This document shows positions 6,902 through 11,493 of a stretch of DNA of 11,493 nucleotides, one piece after another. The stretch's first letter is position 1. Each line of letters opens with the position of its first letter. The notes under the pieces are model-generated. The model saw nothing but the letters and a program-made list of their open reading frames with translations. It did no database searches and was not told where the DNA came from. A program made the translations under genes and the position numbers. Source of the DNA: Paenibacillus uliginis N3/975 (lineage in GTDB: Bacteria > Bacillota > Bacilli > Paenibacillales > Paenibacillaceae); assembly GCF_900177425.1 (NCBI RefSeq), contig NZ_LT840184.1, forward strand, positions 3,715 through 15,207, in the 5' to 3' direction.

Positions 6902-8492
6902 TATATGGAGATTAACAAAGATACAATTGCTTTCATCATTTGGCTTGAATAAAGCATTGCATACGCGCGATGTTAAGGAAAGACGCAAATTGCTTCTGCT
7001 AAGCATCGGCATTCTAATTGGTGTGATCATGATTGCAGTGGCTTCATTTGGATACAGCTTCATGATGGCACTGACCTTTGAACAAATAGGCCGTATGGAT
7101 CTGCTGCTTGCCATTATGATGGCTGTAACTTCTATTGTTGGATTCTTTACAACGATCTATAAAGCAAGTGGAGTATTATTTAGCTTTAAAGATTTCGATT
7201 TGGTCATGTCGTTGCCTATCAAAACAAGCCATGTTGTAGCGAGCCGTGTTCTTCAGCTCTATGTGCTGAATTTATTTTTCACTTTAATGGTGATGCTGCC
7301 AGCTGGTGCGGTTTATGCAATAAAAGTGAGTCCTGAAGCGCTATATTATCTGTTTTTTCTGATTGCACTCTTGTTTATTCCATTACTACCCATCATTGCT
7401 GCAACCGTTATTGGCGCACTGATTAGCTGGATCTCTTCCCGTTTTAAAGCGAGTCGAATGATCAGCCTCATATTAACCTTTGGCGTAATTATTGGAGTTA
7501 TGATTGGTTCGTTCCGTATAAATGGTAACGAGCAGGTACTTGCTGATATGAGTACACAATTGGCAGATATGATATTTAAGCTGTATCCTCTTGCAGCCAT
7601 GTATGTTGATGCTGTTTGCTCATACAAAATTGGTTCATTGCTATTATTTATTGCGATATCGGTGCTTGCGTTTATGCTGTTTACCACTGTACTTGGCACA
7701 AGATATAAAGCTATACACACAGGCCTAACGACCTCTCATGCAAGCAGCAAATATATAATGAAGCCACTAGAAACATCATCACCTTTTCGTGCACTGTATA
7801 AGAAGGAGCTGCGTCGATACATTGGTTCTTCCTTATATGTATTGAATACGAGTATTGGTATGATTTTTTTACTCGTGATGTCGATTGCTTTATTATTTAT
7901 GAGCTCGGAGAAACTTGGGCAACTGATAGAAATCCCGCAATTGTCCGATTACTTGAGCAAACTGGCTCCATTGGTCGTTTCTTTGTTCGTCATTTTAAGC
8001 TGCACAACGTCAAGTTCCATTTCTCTCGAAGGCAACAATTTATGGATATTAAAAAGCTCACCCGTACCCAAAAAAACCATACTGCTTAGTAAAGTTGCGG
8101 TGAATCTCACCATCACAATGCCGATCTCGATTGTCAGTTGTGTGATGCTCATGATATCGTTGCGCACGGGATGGATTGAAAGCTTGCTATTGCTTGTTAT
8201 CCCATTGATCTATGCCTGTTATTCAGCGATGTTGGGTGTTATTGTAAATTTGAAACTTCCTAACCTGGAGTGGATAAGTGAAGTTACGGTGATCAAACAA
8301 AGTGCATCGGTCTTAGTGTCCATGTTGATAGGTTTCATCAGTCTAGTGATTCCATTTGCTATATCGCTTCTTTTATCCCATGTAAATGGCAATCTCATCT
8401 CGTTAGGCATTGGAATAATGATGATGGTGGTATGTGGTGTGATGTATAGATACATCCAGACAAAAGGAGAGCAGCTGTTTCAGGCTCTTTAA
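6894..8492 (+). CDS. Large ABC exporter permease with two similar halves
   Basis: The 532-residue membrane protein has about 12 hydrophobic helices (roughly 33-55, 68-88, 118-140, 150-178, 188-206, 248-268, 312-337, 357-374, 403-424, 430-452, 472-494, 500-520). The two halves share a cytoplasmic-loop motif: FDLVMSLPIKTSHVVASRVL (101-120) in the first and NLWILKSSPVPKKTILLSKV (382-401) in the second, each just after a helix pair. That suggests a duplicated ABC-2 unit, so one chain might supply both halves of the pore. The type matches the putative ABC exporter permeases (ABC_tran_2/EcsB-like) of Firmicutes. The start overlaps the ATPase stop by 8 bases, with GGAG about 10 bases ahead. The operon ends at the hairpin at 8546-8580. 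Confidence 0.85.
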   Translation: MTNIWRLTKIQLLSSFGLNKALHTRDVKERRKLLLLSIGILIGVIMIAVASFGYSFMMALTFEQIGRMDLLLAIMMAVTSIVGFFTTIYKASGVLFSFKDFDLVMSLPIKTSHVVASRVLQLYVLNLFFTLMVMLPAGAVYAIKVSPEALYYLFFLIALLFIPLLPIIAATVIGALISWISSRFKASRMISLILTFGVIIGVMIGSFRINGNEQVLADMSTQLADMIFKLYPLAAMYVDAVCSYKIGSLLLFIAISVLAFMLFTTVLGTRYKAIHTGLTTSHASSKYIMKPLETSSPFRALYKKELRRYIGSSLYVLNTSIGMIFLLVMSIALLFMSSEKLGQLIEIPQLSDYLSKLAPLVVSLFVILSCTTSSSISLEGNNLWILKSSPVPKKTILLSKVAVNLTITMPISIVSCVMLMISLRTGWIESLLLLVIPLIYACYSAMLGVIVNLKLPNLEWISEVTVIKQSASVLVSMLIGFISLVIPFAISLLLSHVNGNLISLGIGIMMMVVCGVMYRYIQTKGEQLFQAL

Positions 8493-8545
8493 CAAGTGGG
8501 GTTTGCCATACGACTAGCGATGAGAAACAGTTTGGTTAATACTTT

Positions 8546-8580
8546 ATGAGGGCACCCAAATGGATAATGGGTGCCCTCAT
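8546..8580 (+). terminator. Perfect 13-bp hairpin, terminator of the exporter operon
   Basis: ATGAGGGCACCCA (8546-8558) pairs perfectly with TGGGTGCCCTCAT (8568-8580) around a 9-base loop. Only a short TTT follows on the plus strand and no T-run on the minus, so termination strength rests on the GC-rich stem. The right arm contains the stop codon of the truncated dehydrogenase on the opposite strand, so the hairpin also marks the breakpoint of that gene. Confidence 0.7.
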
Positions 8581-8936
8581 TTGCACATTGCGGCAAAATA
8601 AGAACCCCAGAATCTGCTGTCTAATGTAGATTTTAGAATTTCACTGTCTGTTTCTAGAATAGCACCAAGTACAATATGGGAAGCCGTGACAAAAACATGG
8701 TCAACATGATCAAGCTGGTTAAACATGGTTCGAACACTAGTTTCATCTGCAACATCCACCTCAAAAGAACGCACACCATTTCCAATGATTTTAATGGCTG
8801 TATTAAGTTTCTCCTGTGTACGACCCGATATGACAACATGAGCTCCTTGATCGTAAGCGGCTTTTGCCGTAGCGAGTCCTATACCCGAGCTTCCTCCAAT
8901 AATGACTACTACTTTACCTGTAAGCATCATTTTCAT
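8577..8936 (-). pseudogene. Truncated short-chain dehydrogenase/reductase (N-terminal half)
   Basis: Only 119 residues remain, against about 230-250 for classical SDRs. The Rossmann half is intact: cofactor loop GGSSGIG (14-20), SGR with Arg39 suggesting NADP(H), DVAD (61-64) and the TAS (84-86) that replaces the usual NNAG. The reading ends right after SRFWGSYFAAM with Cys-Lys-stop, before the catalytic Ser and YxxxK, so no oxidoreductase activity is expected. The stop lies within the arm of the hairpin at 8546-8580, pointing to a deletion that joined the gene to the exporter terminator. GGGAG stands 4 bases before ATG 8936 and 10 before ATG 8930, so either may be the start. The upstream promoter and operator are intact, so the loss may be recent. 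Confidence 0.85.
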
Positions 8937-8954
8937 CTCACTCCCATATGGTAC

Positions 8955-8977
8955 TTGGTATCAGAATGATATACCAA
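8955..8977. promoter_or_regulatory. Palindromic operator downstream of the dehydrogenase promoter
   Basis: TTGGTAT (8955-8961) and ATACCAA (8971-8977) form a perfect 7-bp inverted repeat with a 9-base spacer. It lies just downstream of the -10 hexamer, covering roughly +10 to +35 of the minus-strand transcript, a classic roadblock position for a dimeric repressor of TetR, MarR or HxlR type. No such repressor gene is in the window. Confidence 0.5.
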
Positions 8978-8983
8978 TTTTAT

Positions 8984-9000
8984 ACAGATTTTATTTCTGT
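8984..9000. repeat. Small inverted repeat overlapping the -10 region
   Basis: ACAGA (8984-8988) and TCTGT (8996-9000) flank 7 bases and enclose the -10 hexamer of the dehydrogenase promoter. It may be a second operator or chance. Confidence 0.3.
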
Positions 9001-9016
9001 ATTGCGCACGTGTCAA
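8988..9016 (-). promoter_or_regulatory. Near-consensus sigma-A promoter of the dehydrogenase remnant
   Basis: On the minus strand TTGACA (9016-9011) is followed after exactly 17 bases by TAAAAT (8993-8988). The -35 is a perfect match and the -10 matches 5 of 6 positions. Transcription would start near 8980 and enter the truncated dehydrogenase, then run against the exporter operon. Confidence 0.75.
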
Positions 9017-9110
9017 TCAATGAGTCTTATCTCAACCGATGTTAACATCCTGCTTATTTCCCCGGAATGATTCTTTATGATATTTCCGACCAGTCCACAT
9101 AAAGTCCCCT

Positions 9111-9186
9111 ATATCTCTAGATAAAATCCTCGATATCTCCATATAGACTCCAGATTAGTCCTTTAAATTAGAGATATCAGAGGAGG
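9111..9186 (+). promoter_or_regulatory. Leader with two competing hairpins that can mask the ribosome binding site
   Basis: Two upstream copies of ATATCTC can pair with one downstream arm. ATATCTCTA (9111-9119) is perfectly complementary to TAGAGATAT (9169-9177). Alternatively CCTC GATATCTC (9128-9139) pairs with GAGATATC A GAGG (9171-9183), 12 pairs with one bulge. The second pairing includes the first bases of the AGGAGG (9181-9186) that serves the permease ATG at 9196; the first leaves it free. The two folds exclude each other, so a translational switch is conceivable. No known riboswitch class is recognised. Confidence 0.4.
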
Positions 9187-9195
9187 TTAGTAATC

Positions 9196-10623
9196 ATGAA
9201 TTTTATCAAACGGGCTTTTTTAAGTATACAAGCAAGAAAGGGAAAATCTCTTATCCTATTTGCTGTATTTTTAGTTCTTACTAATTTAGTGTTAGCAGGA
9301 TTCGCCATTCAAAATGTTACAAAAACAGCGAATGATCTCGCCAGAAAAGAGTTAGGAGTCGACGTGACGTTAGGTTTAGACGGGGAAAAATTTCAAAAAT
9401 ACGTTCAAAAACAGAGAAGTGAAAATCCTAATGAAAGAATACACCGCCCAGAAGTGTCTACAGAGGAAGCAGATAAGTTAGCAGAATCACCTTATGTAAA
9501 AGATTTTAACTATTTAAAAGATAGTCAAGGTGTAGCGGATGGTTATACTCCCATTAATGGTGATAACGAGGGAGAAGCGATTGGGGGATCCATAGGTGGT
9601 GGAGACCAAGGGAATATGAAAATGCCAAATACATTCATTCACGGTGTGAGAAGTTCTGATTTATTGAAAGAATTTACAGAAGAAACGAATAAAATGATTG
9701 AGGGGCGTCCAATAACAGCAGAAGACAAAGATAAGAAAGTAGCCCTGATTGAAAAACAGTTAGCTGAACAAAACGATCTACAAGTTGGTGATAAGTTAAA
9801 GATCACATCAACAGATGATACATCGACAGTAGAGTTCGAAATTTTAGGGATTTACGAAACTTCCACGGTAGATGGCAACATGGAATCGGCACCGCCTCTG
9901 TTTCATCCATCGAACAAAGTATATGTCTCGTACGAATCGTTAAAAGAATTTTCGGAAAATAAGGATATGAAAGGTACACCAATTGACCAGGCTATTTACT
10001 ATTTAAAGGATCCACATGATATCGATGCTTTTAAAGCAGAGGGAGAAAAAACAGACATTGATTTTGACCTATTTAAACTAGATGCTCATGATGCATTATA
10101 CAAAAAAATGGTAGGCCCTATTGAGAACGTAGCATCAACTTCAAAATGGATTATATACCTGGTCTCAATTACAGGATCTATAATCTTAGGACTTATCATT
10201 ATGTTGACCATAAAAGAACGACGGAAAGAATTAGGAATTCTACTTGCAATTGGCGAGAAAAAAGGGAAGTTAATCGGACAACTTTTAGTAGAAGTATTGT
10301 GTATAGCTGCTTTGGCATTTAGCTTCTCTATCTTTACAGGTGGGACAGTATCTCAAAAAATGGGAGACAGTTTATTGCAGAAAGAAGTTATTTCTTCTGA
10401 AGAGGAGCAGCAGGGAGCAAATAATCCAGGATTCATGTTTGAAATGAATAATGATCAGGGTCAAGATGTGGATCCTATTGATAATATTGATATAAGTGTG
10501 ACTTCCCAAGATTTGCTGAAGTTAGGTGGATTAGGTCTATTAATTGCAATCTTATCAACCATTCTTCCAGCATTATCGATTCTTCGATTGAATCCAAAAG
10601 ATATTTTACTAAAAGATGAGTAG
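9196..10623 (+). CDS. MacB/FtsX-type ABC transporter permease
   Basis: The protein has 475 residues. TM1 (about 18-38) is followed by a large extracytoplasmic MacB-PCD-like domain (about 40-316) rich in Asp, Glu and Lys, then the FtsX domain: TM2 (317-338), the cytoplasmic ERRKELGILLAIG coupling motif (341-353), TM3 (about 360-381), an acidic extracellular insert (about 390-438) and TM4 (441-463), ending in SILRLNPKDILL as is usual. Such permeases do not carry substrate through the membrane themselves but drive extracytoplasmic extrusion or signalling together with an ATPase and often an adaptor, both encoded next. A strong AGGAGG (9181-9186) lies 9 bases before ATG. The last 8 codons precede the ATPase start by 10 bases. 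Codon choice looks more AT-rich than in the genes to the left. Confidence 0.9.
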   Translation: MNFIKRAFLSIQARKGKSLILFAVFLVLTNLVLAGFAIQNVTKTANDLARKELGVDVTLGLDGEKFQKYVQKQRSENPNERIHRPEVSTEEADKLAESPYVKDFNYLKDSQGVADGYTPINGDNEGEAIGGSIGGGDQGNMKMPNTFIHGVRSSDLLKEFTEETNKMIEGRPITAEDKDKKVALIEKQLAEQNDLQVGDKLKITSTDDTSTVEFEILGIYETSTVDGNMESAPPLFHPSNKVYVSYESLKEFSENKDMKGTPIDQAIYYLKDPHDIDAFKAEGEKTDIDFDLFKLDAHDALYKKMVGPIENVASTSKWIIYLVSITGSIILGLIIMLTIKERRKELGILLAIGEKKGKLIGQLLVEVLCIAALAFSFSIFTGGTVSQKMGDSLLQKEVISSEEEQQGANNPGFMFEMNNDQGQDVDPIDNIDISVTSQDLLKLGGLGLLIAILSTILPALSILRLNPKDILLKDE

Positions 10624-10633
10624 GGGGATCCAC

Positions 10634-11311
10634 ATGGAAACTATTTTGCAATTCGAAAATTTGAATTACCATTATAAAAGCAATAATAAAAAGATCACTA
10701 TACTAGATAATGTAAACTTTTCGTTTCAAACCGGACAATTTTATACCATTTTAGGACCATCCGGATCCGGAAAAACAACGACCCTTAGTTTAGCAAGCGG
10801 ATTAGATATCCCAAGAGGCGGGTCTGTATTATACAAAGGAACAGATATACGGAAGATAGGGCTGGATTCCTATCGAAACCAACATGTCTCCATTATTTTT
10901 CAATCCTATAATCTCATTACGTATATGACCGCTCTTCAAAATGTAGTTACGGCAATGGAGATTACAGGAGTTGATGTAAAAGATAAAAAAGGAAGAGCGC
11001 TTGAGTTGTTAGAAAAGGTAGGGTTGACCGAAGTAGAAGCCAAAAGAAAAGTATTACAGCTTAGCGGTGGTCAGCAACAGCGTGTGGCGATTGCTCGTGC
11101 ATTATCTTGTAATGTGGATTTATTAATTGCCGATGAACCTACTGGGAATCTAGATCAAGTAACTTCCATGGATATTATCGAGTTATTTAAAGAACTTGCT
11201 CATAAAGAAAATAAATGTATCATTGTAGTCACTCATTCACAAGAGGTGGCTAGACAATCAGATACAGCGGTGTATCTCGAAAAAAGAAATTTAGTAATCA
11301 AAAAGTTGTAA
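10634..11311 (+). CDS. MacB/LolD-type ABC transporter ATP-binding protein
   Basis: The 225-residue ATPase has Walker A GPSGSGKTT (41-49), Q-loop Gln90 (IIFQSYNL), signature LSGGQQQR (143-150), Walker B LLIADEPTGNLD (163-174) and H-loop His201. LSGGQQQR with ADEPTGNLD is the hallmark of the LolD/MacB/FtsE class, which pairs with FtsX-fold permeases like the one encoded just before. Unlike the two other ATPases in this window, all catalytic loops are canonical. I chose ATG 10634 because AGGGGG lies 6 bases upstream; ATG 10616, inside the permease gene, lacks this. The pair is translationally close-coupled. Confidence 0.95.
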   Translation: METILQFENLNYHYKSNNKKITILDNVNFSFQTGQFYTILGPSGSGKTTTLSLASGLDIPRGGSVLYKGTDIRKIGLDSYRNQHVSIIFQSYNLITYMTALQNVVTAMEITGVDVKDKKGRALELLEKVGLTEVEAKRKVLQLSGGQQQRVAIARALSCNVDLLIADEPTGNLDQVTSMDIIELFKELAHKENKCIIVVTHSQEVARQSDTAVYLEKRNLVIKKL

Positions 11312-11324
11312 GGGAATGGGAAAA

Positions 11325-11493
11325 ATGTGGAAAAGAATAGCAGCTCCCATTGGTTTAGTAGTAGTGACGATTGGTATTTTAGTCGGTGCTTTTCTATCAA
11401 ATTCACCGAGAGGACGCCCTCTTCAAGCGACGCAGGAGCTAAGGGGGTGGTGAATCGGGGACATCTGTGAAATGCTTGTAACAATTCCTTTCA
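11325..11493 (+). pseudogene. Start of a probable membrane-fusion (adaptor) protein with in-frame stop
   Basis: After AAGGGA (11310-11315) an ATG at 11325 opens MWKRIAAPIGLVVVTIGILV, a short basic start and one signal-anchor helix, reading 42 residues to TGA at 11451-11453. Past this stop the same frame stays open to the window end and reads IGDICEMLVTIPF. A GDI..x.V motif about 45 residues after the start is where MacA/YknX-like adaptors begin their mature barrel-sandwich region, so a stop-interrupted or frameshifted adaptor gene is the best reading, and permease-ATPase-adaptor is a known operon order. The alternatives are a genuine 42-residue membrane peptide or a sequencing error in the GGGGG run (11443-11447). 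The right edge of the window prevents a decision. Confidence 0.45.

Noticed and set aside
6752..7114. Open frame on the minus strand inside the exporter genes
   Set aside because: It is antisense to ATPase and permease coding sequence; no motif or start signal supports it.
8676..8969. Open frame on the plus strand opposite the dehydrogenase remnant
   Set aside because: It is the complement of a clear SDR Rossmann domain and lacks a ribosome binding site.
10758..10769. 12-bp palindrome TCCGGATCCGGA
   Set aside because: It encodes the Walker A SGSGK region of an ATPase; the symmetry follows from glycine/serine codons.
9580..10770. Several GGATCC sites in the right-hand operon, as possible cloning scars
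   Set aside because: All but the one between the two genes lie inside continuous coding sequence, and that one is part of a natural-looking ribosome binding region.

Overview
The window looks like a chromosome segment of a low- to moderate-GC, endospore-former-type Firmicute, most likely Paenibacillus or a close relative. This rests on strong AGGAGG-type ribosome binding sites, GTG starts, single-membrane cell-envelope gene types (BcrA-like ABC ATPase, OmpR-type regulator, AraC-GyrI fusion) and protein flavour. No rRNA, tRNA or CRISPR array is visible. The dominant theme is ABC export: three separate ABC transporter systems lie within 11.5 kb, one of them wired to its own two-component system.

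Region 1 (1-289): the right end of an IS200/IS605-type element (about 1-64), with a branched RNA-like fold and a terminal TCAA, then about 170 bases without a convincing gene, then a strong terminator (233-275) read on the minus strand.

Region 2 (290-4822, minus strand): a probable antimicrobial-peptide or cell-wall-antibiotic sensing and detoxification module. In transcription order it holds an OmpR-type response regulator, a BcrA-like ATPase, a six-helix ABC-2 permease overlapping it by 8 bases, a one-helix histidine kinase, and then a membrane-anchored, probably extracytoplasmic endonuclease/exonuclease/phosphatase-fold enzyme. Three same-orientation TTAACC-like half-sites sit between the regulator gene and the ATPase gene and are a candidate binding site for the regulator.

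Region 3 (5006-5937, plus): a stand-alone AraC-type DNA-binding domain fused to a GyrI-like ligand-binding domain, with its own terminator.

Region 4 (6188-8580, plus): a two-gene ABC exporter, an ATPase overlapping by 8 bases a 532-residue permease with about 12 helices that appears to be an internally duplicated ABC-2 unit. It ends at a perfect 13-bp hairpin.

Region 5 (8577-9016, minus): the N-terminal half of a short-chain dehydrogenase gene, cut off exactly at that hairpin but still carrying a near-consensus promoter (TTGACA, 17 bp, TAAAAT) and a palindromic operator.

Region 6 (9111-end, plus): a MacB/FtsX-type permease, a LolD/MacB-type ATPase, and the beginning of a probable membrane-fusion (adaptor) protein interrupted by an in-frame TGA. 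The permease leader can form two mutually exclusive hairpins, one of which covers the Shine-Dalgarno sequence. This operon reads as more AT-rich than the rest and may be a separate acquisition.

I see no clearly new system. The points most worth a second look are the leader with competing hairpin arms, the candidate regulator box, the internally duplicated permease, the broken dehydrogenase with intact control elements, and the IS605-type right end.
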